Positions 49,378 to 63,422 of a DNA stretch of 64,000 nucleotides are shown here, piece by piece. The notes under the pieces are model-generated. The model was not told the DNA's origin, made no database searches, and was given only the letters and a program-made list of their open reading frames with translations. Each line of letters starts with the position of its first letter. The first letter of the stretch is position 1. The stretch lies in the NCBI RefSeq assembly GCF_902459525.1, contig NZ_LR699166.1, positions 3,708,858 through 3,772,857 on the forward strand, read 5' to 3'. The stretch comes from Sideroxydans sp. CL21 (GTDB lineage: Bacteria > Pseudomonadota > Gammaproteobacteria > Burkholderiales > Gallionellaceae). A program made the translations under genes and the position numbers.

Positions 49378-51264
49378 ATGCGCGATCTGAAACAATTCGA
49401 TGTCATCGTAATAGGCGGTGGGCATGCGGGGACGGAAGCTGCGCTGGCTAGTGCCCGGGCAGGTTGCGCCACGCTTTTACTTACCCATAACATCGAAACC
49501 TTGGGCGTGATGTCCTGCAACCCCTCCATCGGCGGCATCGGAAAAGGCCATTTAGTCAAAGAGGTAGACGCTTTGGGTGGCGCCATGGCGGCAGCGACAG
49601 ATGAGGGTGGTATCCAATTCCGTATCTTGAACGCATCCAAAGGCCCGGCAGTCCGCGCGACGCGCGCGCAGGCAGACCGGGCACTCTATAAACAGGCAAT
49701 CCGAAAACGCCTCGAAAATCAGAAAAATCTCTTGCTATTTCAACAGCCTGCAGAAAAACTACTGATAGAACAAGGACGTGTCGTTGGTGTGCAAACACAA
49801 TTGGGCCTGAGTTACCGAGCAAAAGCCGTGGTACTTACGACGGGAACCTTTCTATCCGGATTAGTGCATGTGGGTTTGTCGAATTATCCGGCAGGGCGAG
49901 CTGGAGATCCGCCATCAATAGGCCTCGCGCATAACTTGCGTGAATTGGGATTGCCCATTGGGCGCTTAAAAACAGGAACACCACCCCGTATAGACGGGCG
50001 CAGCATCGATTTTTCTGCAATGCAGGAACAACACAGCGATACACCAATTCCGGTATTCTCGTTTCTGGGACGCGTGGAACAACATCCACGCCAAATGCCA
50101 TGCTGGATCACGCAAACAAATGAGCGCACGCATGAGATCATTCGCAACGGATTGGGCGAATCACCTTTGTTTACAGGCGTTATAGAGGGAGTGGGTCCAC
50201 GCTATTGCCCATCCATCGAAGACAAGATCACACGATTTGCAGGAAAAAATTCACACCAAATATTTCTGGAGCCGGAAGGACTGACAACGCACGAAATTTA
50301 TCCCAACGGTATTTCGACGAGCCTATCATACGATACGCAATTGGCTCTGGTGCGCTCCATAAAAGGATTGGAAAACGCACATATAACTCGCCCCGGCTAT
50401 GCCATCGAATATGACTACTTCGACCCGCGCGGACTAAAAGTATCGTTGGAAACCAAAACGATAGCAGGCCTGTTTTTTGCTGGACAGATCAACGGAACGA
50501 CGGGTTATGAAGAGGCAGCCGCGCAAGGTTTGTTGGCCGGTGTAAATGCCGCACTGCAGGCCAAGGAACAAGAAGCATGGTGTCCGCGGCGTAACGAGGC
50601 GTATCTGGGTGTGATGGTGGATGACCTGATCACACGCGGTGTTTCCGAGCCTTATCGCATGTTCACCAGCCGCGCGGAATATCGCTTGCAGCTACGTGAA
50701 GATAACGCTGACATGCGTTTGACTGAGACCGGCCGTCGTTTGGGTCTGGTGGATGATGTTCGCTGGCAAGCATTTGAAGAAAAAAGAGAAAAGATAGCGC
50801 GTGAACTGGAACGTCTGAAAACGACCTGGGTGAATCCACGCATGCTGGACAGGGCTGAAGCCGAGCGTGTATTGGGTAAAGAAATCGAGCGTGAGTATTG
50901 TCTATACGATCTACTACGCCGCCCAGAAGTGAGTTATTCGACTTTGATGACTTTGCCAGGAGCACAAGCGGCAGATGTGTCGGAGATAGCAGAGCAAGTC
51001 GAAATTCAAGCTAAATATCAAGGTTATATCGAGCGCCAGCTGGATGAAATAGAGCGCCAAGAAGGGCAAGAAACAACGAAATTACCGGAAAACATGGATT
51101 ACGCTGTGGTGCGCGGATTGTCTATCGAAGTCCGGCAAAAGCTGAATCAGCATCAACCGCAGACGGTAGGCCAGGCGGCACGGATATCTGGCGTAACCCC
51201 AGCAGCGATTTCCTTATTGCTGGTGCATTTGAAGCGGGGTTTCAAACAAGACAAAGCGGCATGA
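49378..51264 (+). CDS. mnmG: tRNA uridine-5-carboxymethylaminomethyl modification enzyme MnmG
   Basis: The FAD-dependent partner of MnmE (also called GidA). The 628-residue protein has the dinucleotide-binding [17 protein letters not shown] near residue 10, the family block [39 protein letters not shown], and [16 protein letters not shown], then a helical C-terminus. Overlaps rsmG by 4 bases. Confidence 0.97.
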   Translation: MRDLKQFDVIVIGGGHAGTEAALASARAGCATLLLTHNIETLGVMSCNPSIGGIGKGHLVKEVDALGGAMAAATDEGGIQFRILNASKGPAVRATRAQADRALYKQAIRKRLENQKNLLLFQQPAEKLLIEQGRVVGVQTQLGLSYRAKAVVLTTGTFLSGLVHVGLSNYPAGRAGDPPSIGLAHNLRELGLPIGRLKTGTPPRIDGRSIDFSAMQEQHSDTPIPVFSFLGRVEQHPRQMPCWITQTNERTHEIIRNGLGESPLFTGVIEGVGPRYCPSIEDKITRFAGKNSHQIFLEPEGLTTHEIYPNGISTSLSYDTQLALVRSIKGLENAHITRPGYAIEYDYFDPRGLKVSLETKTIAGLFFAGQINGTTGYEEAAAQGLLAGVNAALQAKEQEAWCPRRNEAYLGVMVDDLITRGVSEPYRMFTSRAEYRLQLREDNADMRLTETGRRLGLVDDVRWQAFEEKREKIARELERLKTTWVNPRMLDRAEAERVLGKEIEREYCLYDLLRRPEVSYSTLMTLPGAQAADVSEIAEQVEIQAKYQGYIERQLDEIERQEGQETTKLPENMDYAVVRGLSIEVRQKLNQHQPQTVGQAARISGVTPAAISLLLVHLKRGFKQDKAA

Positions 51265-51998
51265 CGCTGGCGCAGGAATTAGCTACAGGCCTCAGGCAGA
51301 TGGGCTTGGAAGTTACGCCGGAACAGCAGCAAAAACTGCTTGATTATCTGGCGTTGCTGCACAAATGGAATGGGGTGTACAACCTTAGCGCGATACGTAA
51401 TCCTGAGCAGATGGTAAGTAACCACTTGCTCGATAGCTTGGCTGTAATGCCATATTTGTGGCCTCAACATTGGCTGGATGTGGGATGTGGAGCAGGTTTG
51501 CCGGGATTGATTTTGGCTGTGGTGCGCCCAGAATGGTCGTTCACCTTGCTGGACAGCAACAGCAAAAAAACAGGATTTGTACAGCAAGCGGTAATCGAAT
51601 TAGGTTTGCATAACGTGGAAGTCCGTTGCGAACGGGTAGAGCGGTGGCAAGTAGAGCAAAAGTTTGACGGGATCATTTCTCGCGCCTTTGCCGAGGCGGC
51701 GGATTTTGTAAGGTTAACGCGACATTTGTTGGCGGAAGGCGGACACTGGGCGGCTATGAAAGGCGTACCGGAACAAGAGCTGGCGCGGATTCCGGCAGAT
51801 ATTCTGGTTGAAAAAGTAATTACGTTGCAGATTCCTGGGCTGGAAGCTGCCCGCAGTTTGGTCGTATTGGGAGTGAAAAATGAGCAAGATATTGGCAATC
51901 ACCAATCAAAAGGGCGGAGTGGGGAAAACCACGACAACTGTCAATCTGGCAGCAAGTCTGGGGGCGGCAAAACAACGCGTGCTGCTGATCGATCTTGA
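51261..51998 (+). CDS. rsmG: 16S rRNA (guanine(527)-N(7))-methyltransferase RsmG
   Basis: RsmG (GidB) methylates G527 of 16S rRNA. The AdoMet-binding [12 protein letters not shown] is at residues 71-82, with NHLLDSLAV before it and [11 protein letters not shown] later. The family usually ends near residue 205-215. Here the frame continues to 245 residues and overlaps the first 119 bases of parA in a different frame. The last 39 residues (from [10 protein letters not shown] on) are low-complexity and look like a read-through of parA, so the natural stop seems to have been lost. Confidence 0.94.
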   Translation: MTLAQELATGLRQMGLEVTPEQQQKLLDYLALLHKWNGVYNLSAIRNPEQMVSNHLLDSLAVMPYLWPQHWLDVGCGAGLPGLILAVVRPEWSFTLLDSNSKKTGFVQQAVIELGLHNVEVRCERVERWQVEQKFDGIISRAFAEAADFVRLTRHLLAEGGHWAAMKGVPEQELARIPADILVEKVITLQIPGLEAARSLVVLGVKNEQDIGNHQSKGRSGENHDNCQSGSKSGGGKTTRAADRS

Positions 51999-52659
51999 CC
52001 CGCAAGGTAATGCAACGATGGGTAGCGGCATAAACAAGGCCGACCTGGAAATTACTATTTACGATGTGTTGATGGGTGAAAAATCTGTCGCAGAGGCGCG
52101 CATCCGCTCTTCCGCATGCAAATACGACGTATTACCGGCCAATCGAGAGTTAGCCGGTGCCGAAATTGAACTGGTTGATGTGGAAGGGCGCGAAATGCGC
52201 TTGAAAGAAGAATTGCAACCCGTCTTGAGCGAATATGATTACATTCTAGTCGATTGCCCGCCAGCATTGAATTTGCTTACCCTGAATGGATTGTGTGCCG
52301 CGAAATCGGTGATGATTCCCATGCAGTGCGAATACTACGCGCTGGAGGGTTTGAGCGATCTGGTTAACACTATTCGCAAGGTGCGCGAAAATTTAAACCC
52401 CGATTTGGAGATTGAGGGCTTGTTGCGCACCATGTTCGATCCGCGCAACGCCTTGGCGCAACAAGTTTCGGATCAGTTGCAGCAACACTTTGGCGACAAG
52501 GTCTACCGCACCGTTATTCCACGGAACGTGCGTCTGGCAGAAGCACCCAGTTTCGGTATTCCCGCGCTATACCACGACAGCCAATCCAAGGGAACCCTGG
52601 CCTATCTGGCTTTAGCCGGTGAAATGCTCAACAACTCAATGGCGCAGGTCGCCGCATAA
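51880..52659 (+). CDS. parA: Chromosome partitioning ATPase ParA (Soj)
   Basis: ParA moves ParB-parS complexes apart. The 259-residue protein has the deviant Walker [15 protein letters not shown] starting at residue 11, a Walker A' [10 protein letters not shown], and Walker B YILVDCPPALN. There is no N-terminal DNA-binding extension, which is the chromosomal (Soj) form. Its start lies inside the rsmG frame; parB follows 22 bases later. Confidence 0.97.
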   Translation: MSKILAITNQKGGVGKTTTTVNLAASLGAAKQRVLLIDLDPQGNATMGSGINKADLEITIYDVLMGEKSVAEARIRSSACKYDVLPANRELAGAEIELVDVEGREMRLKEELQPVLSEYDYILVDCPPALNLLTLNGLCAAKSVMIPMQCEYYALEGLSDLVNTIRKVRENLNPDLEIEGLLRTMFDPRNALAQQVSDQLQQHFGDKVYRTVIPRNVRLAEAPSFGIPALYHDSQSKGTLAYLALAGEMLNNSMAQVAA

Positions 52660-52681
52660 CAAGTTTCATTAAGGGAAAATC

Positions 52682-53551
52682 ATGGCAAAACCGATCAAGG
52701 GTCTGGGGCGCGGCTTGGACGCGCTGCTTTCCGGAAACAACACATCAAAACAGAATGACGTACTGCGCGACTTGAAAGTCGAGCAACTAAAACCCGGCAA
52801 ATATCAGCCGCGCAGTCGAATGGACGAGGCATCGCTGAACGAACTCGCTGCTTCGATCAGAGTACAGGGCGTGATGCAACCGATCCTGGCGCGCGAACTG
52901 GCTGAAGGCGGCTATGAAATTATTGCCGGTGAGCGTCGCTGGCGCGCGGCACAACTGGCCGAACTGAAAATAGTGCCGGTCATTATTCGCAAAGTGCCTG
53001 ACAACGCAGCGCTGGCAATGGCACTGATCGAGAATATTCAGCGTGAAGACCTGAATCCTCTAGAAGAGGCAATCGGCATCCAGCGACTAATCGACGAATT
53101 TCAAATGACACACCAGGCCGCAGCCGATGCCGTGGGCCGCTCACGCAGTGCAGCCAGCAACCTGTTGCGTCTTCTCAAATTGCCGCAAGCCGTGCAAGAC
53201 ATGTTGATGGAAGGTTCGCTGGACATGGGCCACGCCCGCTCGTTGCTGTCTCTTGAGGGGGCGCAACAAGTACTGCTCGCAAACAAGATCGTTTTGGAAG
53301 GGCTCTCCGTACGCGAGGCGGAAAAGTTGGTGCAGCAACAAGGCGAACAGTCATCTGCCAAAACAACAGCCGGCAAGAAAATACCAAAAGAAAACCGTGA
53401 TACGCAACGCATGCAAGATGAAATCAGCTCACAACTCGGTGCACGAGTAGAAATCAAGCCAAATAGCAAAGGTGGCGGCAAACTGGTTATCGAGTATTCG
53501 AGCAACGAACATCTGGAAGAACTGACGGGCAAACTATACGAGCGAGCATAA
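52682..53551 (+). CDS. parB: Chromosome partitioning protein ParB (Spo0J)
   Basis: ParB binds parS and spreads along DNA. The 289-residue protein begins KPIKGLGRGLDALLSG, then has the CTP-binding ParB/Srx domain (GVMQPILARELAEGGYEIIAGERRWRAAQ), ENIQREDLNPLEEA, the helix-turn-helix (THQAAADAVGRSRSAASNLLRLL), and a C-terminal dimerisation domain. AAGGGAAAATC precedes the ATG. Two parS sites occur in this window. Confidence 0.97.
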   Translation: MAKPIKGLGRGLDALLSGNNTSKQNDVLRDLKVEQLKPGKYQPRSRMDEASLNELAASIRVQGVMQPILARELAEGGYEIIAGERRWRAAQLAELKIVPVIIRKVPDNAALAMALIENIQREDLNPLEEAIGIQRLIDEFQMTHQAAADAVGRSRSAASNLLRLLKLPQAVQDMLMEGSLDMGHARSLLSLEGAQQVLLANKIVLEGLSVREAEKLVQQQGEQSSAKTTAGKKIPKENRDTQRMQDEISSQLGARVEIKPNSKGGGKLVIEYSSNEHLEELTGKLYERA

Positions 53552-53586
53552 TCAAGGGCTGAACCGCCGTATTCCCCCGAATACGC

Positions 53587-53614
53587 TTGACTTGCAGTGA
53601 CGGAATAGTAGAGA
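53587..53614 (+). promoter_or_regulatory. Putative promoter of the atp operon
   Basis: TTGACT at 53587-53592, a 16-base spacer, then TAGAGA at 53609-53614, 53 bases before atpI. It lies in the 115-base gap after parB, the only clear break before the atp genes. The -35 is good and the -10 moderate. A GGGCT / AGCCC dyad follows at about 53620-53637. Confidence 0.55.
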
Positions 53615-53666
53615 ATGCGCGGGCTTTTTTTCAGCCCTAGCCAAATGTAGCGCTTAAGGGCACAAG

Positions 53667-54059
53667 ATGGAAAGTGTAACAAACACAACAATAAGCCGCG
53701 CATTCAGCAAGGCGGCACGCTGGCAAATCATCATAACGGTACTCATCTCGGGTGTCTCTCTGTTGCTTGCGGGTGTAAACGCGGCAATTTCCGCATTGGC
53801 GGGCGGGGCATCAGTGGTGATTGGTGCGTATACCGGAATGTTGATTGCACAAAGCCCGAAAGGTAGTGCGGCAAGTACGGTTCTGATTACATTGCTGAAA
53901 GCAGAGGTGGTCAAAGTACTTGTGATCGCGATTCTGCTGTTGATTACATTTAAGTATTACCAGGGACTGGTTCCATTGGCCCTGATTGGCGGGTTGGCAG
54001 GTTCTGCGCTGGCATCTGGTGCGGGAATGCGAGCTGTGAATAACGTGAATGACAAGTAA
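53667..54059 (+). CDS. atpI: ATP synthase subunit I
   Basis: A 130-residue membrane protein with four hydrophobic segments ([20 protein letters not shown], the [15 protein letters not shown] stretch, [32 protein letters not shown]). This is the AtpI family, which helps assemble the c-ring. It heads the atp operon, 8 bases before atpB. Its sequence is poorly conserved in general, and the call relies partly on position. Confidence 0.88.
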   Translation: MESVTNTTISRAFSKAARWQIIITVLISGVSLLLAGVNAAISALAGGASVVIGAYTGMLIAQSPKGSAASTVLITLLKAEVVKVLVIAILLLITFKYYQGLVPLALIGGLAGSALASGAGMRAVNNVNDK

Positions 54060-54067
54060 GGTCCGGG

Positions 54068-55205
<1,138 letters not shown>

Positions 55206-55246
55206 TTGAACATTGCGGGATGCACAATCCAGCATAAGGAACCGAA

Positions 55247-55717
55247 ATGAACATTACCCTGACAATAATCGCGCAGGCACTGTCGTTCGCCATATTGATA
55301 TGGTTCACTGCAAAATTCGTTTGGCCGCCTTTGCTGGCCGCGATCGAGTCGCGTCAAAAGACCATTGCTGATGGCTTGGCAGATGCAGAGCGTGCCAAGC
55401 ACGACCTGGATATGGCCGCCAAGCGTTCTGCCGATATTTTGCGTGAAGCAAAAGACAAGGCGGGCGAGATCGTCGCCAGTGGTGAAAAGCGTGCCAGCGA
55501 AATCGTCGAACAGGCGAAGGCACAAGCCAAGGTCGAAGGCGATCGCATCGTCGCAGGCGCAAAAGCAGAAGTTGAACAGGAAGTGTTTCGCGCCAAGGAA
55601 CAACTGCGTACCCAGGTGTCGGCAATTGCACTGGCGGGAGCGGGCAAAATTCTGGGTCGCGAGATCGATGCCAAGGCGCACAATGACCTGCTCGACAAAC
55701 TTGCAGCGGATCTCTAA
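55247..55717 (+). CDS. atpF: ATP synthase F0 subunit b
   Basis: The peripheral-stalk subunit: 156 residues, one N-terminal membrane helix ([18 protein letters not shown]) followed by a long charged coiled coil ([20 protein letters not shown] and onwards). Normal length for the single b-type subunit. It is 41 bases after atpE and 5 before atpH. Confidence 0.96.
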   Translation: MNITLTIIAQALSFAILIWFTAKFVWPPLLAAIESRQKTIADGLADAERAKHDLDMAAKRSADILREAKDKAGEIVASGEKRASEIVEQAKAQAKVEGDRIVAGAKAEVEQEVFRAKEQLRTQVSAIALAGAGKILGREIDAKAHNDLLDKLAADL

Positions 55718-55722
55718 CAGCC

Positions 55723-56256
55723 ATGTCTGAAGCCCTAACTACAGCACGACCCTACGCCCAGGCGGCATTCGAAGAAGCGCAAAAACTTTCCGACCTGAAA
55801 GGCTGGTCGGAAGTTTTGCTGTCGCTTGCCGAAGCAGTGAACTATCCGGAAATCCGCAACGTGATCAGCAGTCCGCGCGTTGCCAAAGCTCAGTTGGGAA
55901 GCCTGCTGGGTGACATACCGGGAGGAAAACTCAAGCCACAGCAGATGAATTTTATCAACGTGCTGGCCGAAAACCAGCGTCTGTTGCTTCTGCCCGAGAT
56001 TGCATCCCTCTTTGAGGTACTCAAGTCGGAAGCAGAGAAGAGTGTGAATGTGGTCGTGGATTCGGCGTTCGAACTGTCTGCAGCTCAACAAGACAAGATT
56101 GCCAGTTCGCTCAAGAAGCGTATGGGTCGAGAGATCAAACTGACATGCAATATCAATAAAGAATTGCTTGGGGGCGTGGTGATACGCGCCGGAGACAAGG
56201 TGATCGACGGTTCTGCGCGCACCAGACTCAGTGAAATGGCGACCGCCCTAGCCTGA
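55723..56256 (+). CDS. atpH: ATP synthase F1 subunit delta
   Basis: The 177-residue delta subunit joins the peripheral stalk to the top of F1. It begins ARPYAQAAFEEAQ and ends with the conserved LLGGVVIRAGDKVIDGSARTRL. Standard size, in the normal atpFHA order. Confidence 0.96.
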   Translation: MSEALTTARPYAQAAFEEAQKLSDLKGWSEVLLSLAEAVNYPEIRNVISSPRVAKAQLGSLLGDIPGGKLKPQQMNFINVLAENQRLLLLPEIASLFEVLKSEAEKSVNVVVDSAFELSAAQQDKIASSLKKRMGREIKLTCNINKELLGGVVIRAGDKVIDGSARTRLSEMATALA

Positions 56257-56286
56257 TGAAGATTTATAAAGAATGAGGAAATCCAG

Positions 56287-57828
56287 ATGAAGCTCAACCC
56301 TTCCGAAATTAGTAATCTGATACGCAGTCGCATCGAGAATTTCGAAGCACTGACCCAAGCGCGCACTGAAGGTACGGTGGTCAGCGTGACCGACGGTATC
56401 GTTCGCGTCCACGGCTTGTCCGATGTGATGCAGGGCGAAATGTTGGAATTCCCCGGCAACACCTTCGGTTTGGCGCTGAACCTTGAGCGTGACTCCGTAG
56501 GTGCCGTTATTCTGGGCGAATACGAACATATCACTGAAGGCGACACGGTTAAATGCACCGGCCGCATTCTGGAAGTGCCGGTCGGCCCTGAACTGCGCGG
56601 TCGCGTAGTGAACGCGCTGGGTCAGCCCATCGACGGTAAAGGCCCGATCAATGCCAAGATGACCGACAAGATCGAAAAGGTCGCTCCGGGCGTTATTGCA
56701 CGCCAGTCCGTCGACCAGCCTGTGCAAACCGGTTTGAAGTCCATTGACTCCATGGTTCCGGTCGGCCGTGGCCAGCGCGAACTGATCATTGGCGACCGTC
56801 AGACCGGCAAGACAGCCGTTGCGGTTGACGCGATCATCAATCAAAAGGGTCAGAACATGACCTGTATCTACGTTGCGGTAGGCCAGAAAGCTTCGACCGT
56901 CGCCAACGTGGTACGCAAACTGGAAGAACACGGCGCAATGGAATACACCATCGTCGTCGCAGCGACTGCTTCCGACTCCGCCGCAATGCAATTCCTGGCA
57001 CCGTATGCCGGTTGTACCATGGGCGAATATTTCCGCGATCGCGGCGAAGATGCACTGATCGTTTACGATGACTTGACCAAGCAAGCTTGGGCGTATCGTC
57101 AGATATCCCTGTTGCTGCGCCGTCCGCCGGGCCGCGAAGCTTACCCTGGTGACGTGTTCTATCTGCACTCCCGTTTGCTGGAACGCGCGGCTCGCGTGAA
57201 TGCCGACTATGTCGAAGCTTTCACCAAAGGCGCCGTCAAAGGCAAGACCGGATCGCTGACCGCTTTGCCCATCATTGAAACACAAGCAGGTGACGTGTCC
57301 GCATTCGTGCCGACCAACGTGATTTCCATTACCGACGGTCAGATCTTCCTGGAAGCCGACTTGTTCAACGCCGGTATCCGTCCCGCGATCAACGCCGGTG
57401 TGTCAGTGTCGCGCGTGGGTGGTGCAGCGCAGACCAAGGTCATCAAGAAGCTGGGCGGCGGTGTGCGTCTGGCTCTGGCCCAGTATCGTGAATTGGCTGC
57501 GTTCGCGCAGTTTGCATCCGACTTGGACGAAGCGACCCGCAAGCAATTGGAGCGCGGCCGCATGGTTACCGAACTGATGAAGCAATTGCAATACTGCCCG
57601 CTGTCGGTGGCTGAAATGGCCGTTACGCTGTTCACCGTAAACAAAGGCTACTTCGATGACGTGGCTGTGCCCAAGGCGCTGGCATTCGAATCTGCATTGC
57701 ATGCCTATTTGAAGTCAAACAACAAAGCACTGATGGATGCCATCCAGTCCACCAAAGACTTGTCAGGCGACAACGAAAAATTGCTGGTAACGGCAATCGA
57801 GACCTTCAAGGCAACAGCAGTCTACTAA
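56287..57828 (+). CDS. atpA: ATP synthase F1 subunit alpha
   Basis: The 513-residue regulatory nucleotide-binding subunit. Walker A is [13 protein letters not shown], and the alpha signature [17 protein letters not shown] is present, with [31 protein letters not shown] in the middle (shown here only in part: [14 protein letters not shown]). Normal length, followed by atpG after 18 bases. Confidence 0.98.
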   Translation: MKLNPSEISNLIRSRIENFEALTQARTEGTVVSVTDGIVRVHGLSDVMQGEMLEFPGNTFGLALNLERDSVGAVILGEYEHITEGDTVKCTGRILEVPVGPELRGRVVNALGQPIDGKGPINAKMTDKIEKVAPGVIARQSVDQPVQTGLKSIDSMVPVGRGQRELIIGDRQTGKTAVAVDAIINQKGQNMTCIYVAVGQKASTVANVVRKLEEHGAMEYTIVVAATASDSAAMQFLAPYAGCTMGEYFRDRGEDALIVYDDLTKQAWAYRQISLLLRRPPGREAYPGDVFYLHSRLLERAARVNADYVEAFTKGAVKGKTGSLTALPIIETQAGDVSAFVPTNVISITDGQIFLEADLFNAGIRPAINAGVSVSRVGGAAQTKVIKKLGGGVRLALAQYRELAAFAQFASDLDEATRKQLERGRMVTELMKQLQYCPLSVAEMAVTLFTVNKGYFDDVAVPKALAFESALHAYLKSNNKALMDAIQSTKDLSGDNEKLLVTAIETFKATAVY

Positions 57829-57846
57829 AGAAGCGGGAGCTAAATC

Positions 57847-58710
57847 ATGGCAGGCAGCAAAGAAATCCGCACGAAGATCAAGAGTGTCGAGAACACTCGC
57901 AAGATCACGCGCGCGATGGAAATGGTGGCCGCGGCGAAAATGCGCAAAGCGCAGGAACGCATGCGAGCCGCCCGTCCCTACGCCGAAAAGATCCGCAATG
58001 TTGCTGCTCACTTGTCGCGCGCCAACCCGGAATACAAACACGCATTTCTGGTTAAGCGCGAAAGCATCCAGAATGTAGGTGTCATCGTGGTGACCTCGGA
58101 CAAGGGCCTGTGCGGAGGTTTGAATACCAACGTGTTGCGCTTGGCCATCAGCCGCATGAAGTCTTGGGAAGGCGAGGGCAAGGGTATCGTTGTTTGTCCT
58201 ATCGGCAACAAGGGCTTCAGCTTCATGAATCGTATGGGTGCGAACGTCAAGTCGCATCTCACCGGTCTCGGCGATACGCCGCACATCGAAAAATTGATCG
58301 GCGCCGTAAAGATCATGCTGGATGCTTATGTGGCAGGCGAGATCGATGCCATCCACCTGAGTTACAACCACTTCATCAACACGATGAAGCAAGAGCCGCG
58401 CATGGAACAACTGTTGCCCCTCTCTGATGACAAGTTAGGCGGAGCCAACGGCAACTGGGACTACATCTACGAACCCGATGCGAAGCCGGTGATCGACGAA
58501 CTGCTGGTACGCTACATCGAGTCATTGGTATATCAGTCCGTAGTGGAAAATATGGCGTCCGAGCAGAGCTCGCGTATGGTGGCAATGAAAGCCGCTTCCG
58601 ATAACGCGAAGAGCGTCATCGGCGAGCTCAAACTGGTTTACAACAAGGCACGTCAGGCAGCGATCACGAAGGAAATTTCGGAGATTGTAGGCGGTGCAGC
58701 AGCGGTTTAG
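57847..58710 (+). CDS. atpG: ATP synthase F1 subunit gamma
   Basis: The 287-residue rotor shaft. N-terminal [19 protein letters not shown] and [16 protein letters not shown], the DKGLCGGLN block, and the C-terminal EMV-like [21 protein letters not shown] pattern (here [17 protein letters not shown]). Standard length. It is followed by an unusually long 117-base spacer before atpD. Confidence 0.97.
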   Translation: MAGSKEIRTKIKSVENTRKITRAMEMVAAAKMRKAQERMRAARPYAEKIRNVAAHLSRANPEYKHAFLVKRESIQNVGVIVVTSDKGLCGGLNTNVLRLAISRMKSWEGEGKGIVVCPIGNKGFSFMNRMGANVKSHLTGLGDTPHIEKLIGAVKIMLDAYVAGEIDAIHLSYNHFINTMKQEPRMEQLLPLSDDKLGGANGNWDYIYEPDAKPVIDELLVRYIESLVYQSVVENMASEQSSRMVAMKAASDNAKSVIGELKLVYNKARQAAITKEISEIVGGAAAV

Positions 58711-60249
<1,539 letters not shown>

Positions 60250-60265
60250 TAATTAGGAGCCGATT

Positions 60266-60691
60266 ATGGCAATGACCGTACATGTGGATGTGGTAAGCGC
60301 TGAGGAGTCGATCTTCTCGGGACTGGCGGAGTTCGTCATCATCCCGGGCGAGATGGGCGAGCTTGGCGTCTACCCGCGCCACGTCGCACTGCTGACTCGC
60401 ATCAAACCGGGAGCCGTGCGCATCAAGCGCCCGGATCAGGAGCAGGAAGAGTTGATCTACGTTTCCGGCGGCATGCTGGAAGTGCAACCCGATGTTGTGA
60501 CAGTACTCGCCGATACCGCGATTCGCGGTGCCGATCTGGACGAGGCACGTGCCCTGGAAGCCAAACAAGCGGCAGAGGAAGCGATGAAGAACCGCACTTC
60601 CGATATCGACTACGCGCAAGCACAAGCCGAGCTCGCAGAAGCCATTGCCCAACTGCGTGCTATCCAACAGGTACGCAAGAACACGCACTAA
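60266..60691 (+). CDS. atpC: ATP synthase F1 subunit epsilon
   Basis: The 141-residue epsilon subunit: an N-terminal beta sandwich ([32 protein letters not shown]) and a C-terminal two-helix hairpin rich in Ala/Glu that inhibits ATP hydrolysis. It ends the atp operon and is followed by an intrinsic terminator. Confidence 0.96.
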   Translation: MAMTVHVDVVSAEESIFSGLAEFVIIPGEMGELGVYPRHVALLTRIKPGAVRIKRPDQEQEELIYVSGGMLEVQPDVVTVLADTAIRGADLDEARALEAKQAAEEAMKNRTSDIDYAQAQAELAEAIAQLRAIQQVRKNTH

Positions 60692-60716
60692 GCAAAGCAC
60701 TGCATCTGCATTGAAT

Positions 60717-60742
60717 AAAAAAGCAGCTTAGGCTGCTTTTTT
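60717..60742. terminator. Intrinsic terminator after the atp operon
   Basis: A 6-bp stem AGCAGC / GCTGCT with TTAG loop is extended by A/T pairs and flanked by six As and six Ts, 26 bases past atpC. The symmetric A and T tracts would let it also end transcription of the minus-strand COG3146 gene. Confidence 0.9.
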
Positions 60743-60836
60743 ATTTTGCAGTGACCGGAGCAGAAGGACCGATGGAAACCTCACCTGGCGGCAACAAGTC
60801 AAGAACCAACAATCACAGCTCTGCCCCAACAACTTG

Positions 60837-61964
60837 TTAAACCTGTTTGAACGGGCTTCTCGCATTCAGAACGTCCACATATTCTGCAATGGCATCAGTC
60901 TCGTTCTTCAGATAATCCTCCACCGCCTGCGAAAATTGCGGATGCGCCAGCCAATGTGCAGAGCGGGTGGTCACCGGCAAAAACCCGCGGGACAATTTGT
61001 GTTCGCCTCCCGCACCGCCTTCGAATGTCTTGATGTTGTTTGCGATGCAAAATTCGATGGCCTGATAGTAGCAAGCCTCAAAATGCAGTCCGGAATGGAA
61101 CTCGAACGTGCCCCACGAGCGCCCAAATAAGGCATCTTTGGTACGATAATTAAGCGCGCTGGCGATGGGACGGTCTTCGCGCGACGCAATGACCAGCAAT
61201 GTGTGTTGCGGCAATGTAGCGCCGATGCGCTGGAAGAAATCTTCATTCAACTGGTGCGGCGAATGATGCAGCTGCAGGGTATGCAAATAGCACGAAGCAA
61301 AGAAAGACCACTGATCTGCGGTTGCATTTTCCCCGGTGACGCATTCCAACTCGACGCCTGATTCCTTTACCTTGCGCCGTTCCTGCATGATGCGCTTGCG
61401 CTTGTCGCGGCTGAGTGTGGACAGAAAATCATCAAAATCGCGATAGCCCGGATTCTGCCAATGAAACTGTACATCCTGGCGCAACATCATTCCCTGATCT
61501 CGTGCCACCAGCGCATCGGCCTCATTTAGGAACAGACAATGCAGCGAAGAAACGCCGATGTCCTTTGCATATTGCAAGGCATGTTTCAGTAACAATCCCC
61601 GATTCTCATCTGAATCTGAAAGCAGGCGCCTCCCGTCCACCGGCGTAAATGGCACCGTACATACCAGCTTCGGGTAATAACGCAGCCCGTGCCGGTGATA
61701 TGCATCGGCCCAGGCAAAATCGAACACATGCTCGCCAAATGAATTCATCTTCAGGTAAAGCGGCATCCCGCCAACCAGACACCCGTCCCGCCACAGCGTA
61801 ACAAACTGGGCCTTCCAGCCGAATTGCGGCATGGCGCAGCCGCTTTCCTGCAATGCGTAAAAGAAGGCGTGAGAAAGCGTGGGATCGCCATTCGACAAGG
61901 GGTCCCAGTCCGAGGCAGGAATATCTGCAAGGTTGTCGACAATTTTCAGGATGGGCGTGCTCAT
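60837..61964 (-). CDS. COG3146 (DUF482) GNAT-like acyltransferase family protein
   Basis: A 375-residue protein of the COG3146/DUF482 family, related to FemAB/GNAT-type aminoacyl or acetyl transferases; its substrate is not known. Recognisable segments are [36 protein letters not shown], and [17 protein letters not shown] near the C-terminus. I start it at the ATG 61964 (MSTPILKI); 11 upstream codons lack conservation. It converges on atpC and is divergent from glmU with 92 bases between. The function is not assigned. Confidence 0.82.
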   Translation of the reverse strand: MSTPILKIVDNLADIPASDWDPLSNGDPTLSHAFFYALQESGCAMPQFGWKAQFVTLWRDGCLVGGMPLYLKMNSFGEHVFDFAWADAYHRHGLRYYPKLVCTVPFTPVDGRRLLSDSDENRGLLLKHALQYAKDIGVSSLHCLFLNEADALVARDQGMMLRQDVQFHWQNPGYRDFDDFLSTLSRDKRKRIMQERRKVKESGVELECVTGENATADQWSFFASCYLHTLQLHHSPHQLNEDFFQRIGATLPQHTLLVIASREDRPIASALNYRTKDALFGRSWGTFEFHSGLHFEACYYQAIEFCIANNIKTFEGGAGGEHKLSRGFLPVTTRSAHWLAHPQFSQAVEDYLKNETDAIAEYVDVLNARSPFKQV

Positions 61965-62056
61965 GTGCCTATTGTAGAGGGGACTCGCGCGGAACAAGCC
62001 ACCAAATTAAATCAGGTGATTTGATATACTCCGCCATCCACAGATTCAGAGCCGAT

Positions 62057-63421
62057 ATGAGCCCGATAAACATCGTCATTCTCGCTGCCGGTAAAGGCAC
62101 GCGAATGTATTCCGATAAACCCAAGGTGTTGCATGCGCTCGCGGGTAAACCGCTGGTTCAGCATGTTCTCGACTGTGCAACCTCATTGCAACCGCGACAA
62201 ATCTGCGTGGTTTACGGGCACGGCGGGGAAGCCGTACCGCAGGCGATGCAGCAATACGGTGCGAAGTTCGTGATCCAGGAACCGCAGCTCGGCACCGGAC
62301 ACGCGGTGCAACAGGCGATGCCGCATCTGGCAGACGGAAGCCGCACACTGGTACTTTACGGCGATGTGCCGCTGATCCAGCACAGCACGTTGCACCAGAT
62401 GCAACAGGAAGGTGAGGGCTTGGTGCTGCTGACCGTCAATCTTGAAAACCCGACGGGTTATGGTCGCATCGTGCGCGATCTGCAAGGCGACGTGCAGTGC
62501 ATCGTTGAGGAAAAGGATGCTACAGCAGAACAGCGCGAGATACGCGAAGTGAACACTGGCATCCTGTTGGCGCCTACCGAAATGCTGCGCGCCTGGCTCA
62601 GCAAGCTGGGCAACAACAATGCACAAGGTGAGTACTACCTGACCGATATTGTGGAGATGGCCGTTCAGCAAGGCCTGACGGTGCATACAGTACAACCCGC
62701 GCATCGCTGGGAAGTCGAGGGCATCAACAACAAAATACAACTCGCCACTCTGGAGCGCGTCTGGCAACAGAATATTGCGACTCAAATGATGGCCCAGGGC
62801 GTGACGCTGGCGGACCCGGCTCGCATCGATGTGCGCGGCAACATCACTTGCGGGCGCGATGTCGAGATCGATGTCGGTTGTATTTTCGAAGGCAAGGTAA
62901 ACCTGGGAAACTTCGTACGAGTTGGCGCTTACAGTGTCATTCGTAACGCAACGATCGCCCAGGGAACCCAGATCGCGGCTTTCAGCCACATCGACGACAG
63001 TGAAGTGGGTGCCAACTGTCACATTGGTCCTTACGCACGGCTGCGTCCCGGGACGAAATTGCATGACGATGCCCATGTCGGAAATTTTGTAGAGATCAAG
63101 AATAGCGAGATAGGCATAGGGAGCAAGGCTAATCACTTGAGCTATATCGGCGACAGCACCGTGGGCAGCCGGGTGAACATCGGTGCGGGAACCATCACCT
63201 GCAACTACGACGGCGCAAACAAACATCGCACTATCATCGAGGACGACGCCTTCATCGGCTCGGACACGCAACTGGTTGCACCGGTCAAAGTGGGCAAGGG
63301 CGCGACCATCGGTGCAGGCTCGACCATTACGCTGGACGCACCCGCCGGAGAACTGACCATCTCGCGCGGCAGACAAACTACTATCGCTGGCTGGCAACGC
63401 CCGCAAAAAGGAAAGAAATAA
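62057..63421 (+). CDS. glmU: Bifunctional N-acetylglucosamine-1-phosphate uridyltransferase / glucosamine-1-phosphate acetyltransferase
   Basis: GlmU makes UDP-GlcNAc for peptidoglycan and LPS. The 454-residue protein has the N-terminal pyrophosphorylase ([35 protein letters not shown]) and a C-terminal left-handed beta helix of hexapeptide repeats (about residues 250-440, with [10 protein letters not shown] and NYDGANKH active-site segments). The frame is open 68 codons upstream into the opposite-strand gene, but the ATG at 62057 starts the family sequence. A TATACT hexamer at 62024-62029 may be its -10. glmS follows after one base. Confidence 0.97.
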   Translation: MSPINIVILAAGKGTRMYSDKPKVLHALAGKPLVQHVLDCATSLQPRQICVVYGHGGEAVPQAMQQYGAKFVIQEPQLGTGHAVQQAMPHLADGSRTLVLYGDVPLIQHSTLHQMQQEGEGLVLLTVNLENPTGYGRIVRDLQGDVQCIVEEKDATAEQREIREVNTGILLAPTEMLRAWLSKLGNNNAQGEYYLTDIVEMAVQQGLTVHTVQPAHRWEVEGINNKIQLATLERVWQQNIATQMMAQGVTLADPARIDVRGNITCGRDVEIDVGCIFEGKVNLGNFVRVGAYSVIRNATIAQGTQIAAFSHIDDSEVGANCHIGPYARLRPGTKLHDDAHVGNFVEIKNSEIGIGSKANHLSYIGDSTVGSRVNIGAGTITCNYDGANKHRTIIEDDAFIGSDTQLVAPVKVGKGATIGAGSTITLDAPAGELTISRGRQTTIAGWQRPQKGKK

Positions 63422-63422
63422 T

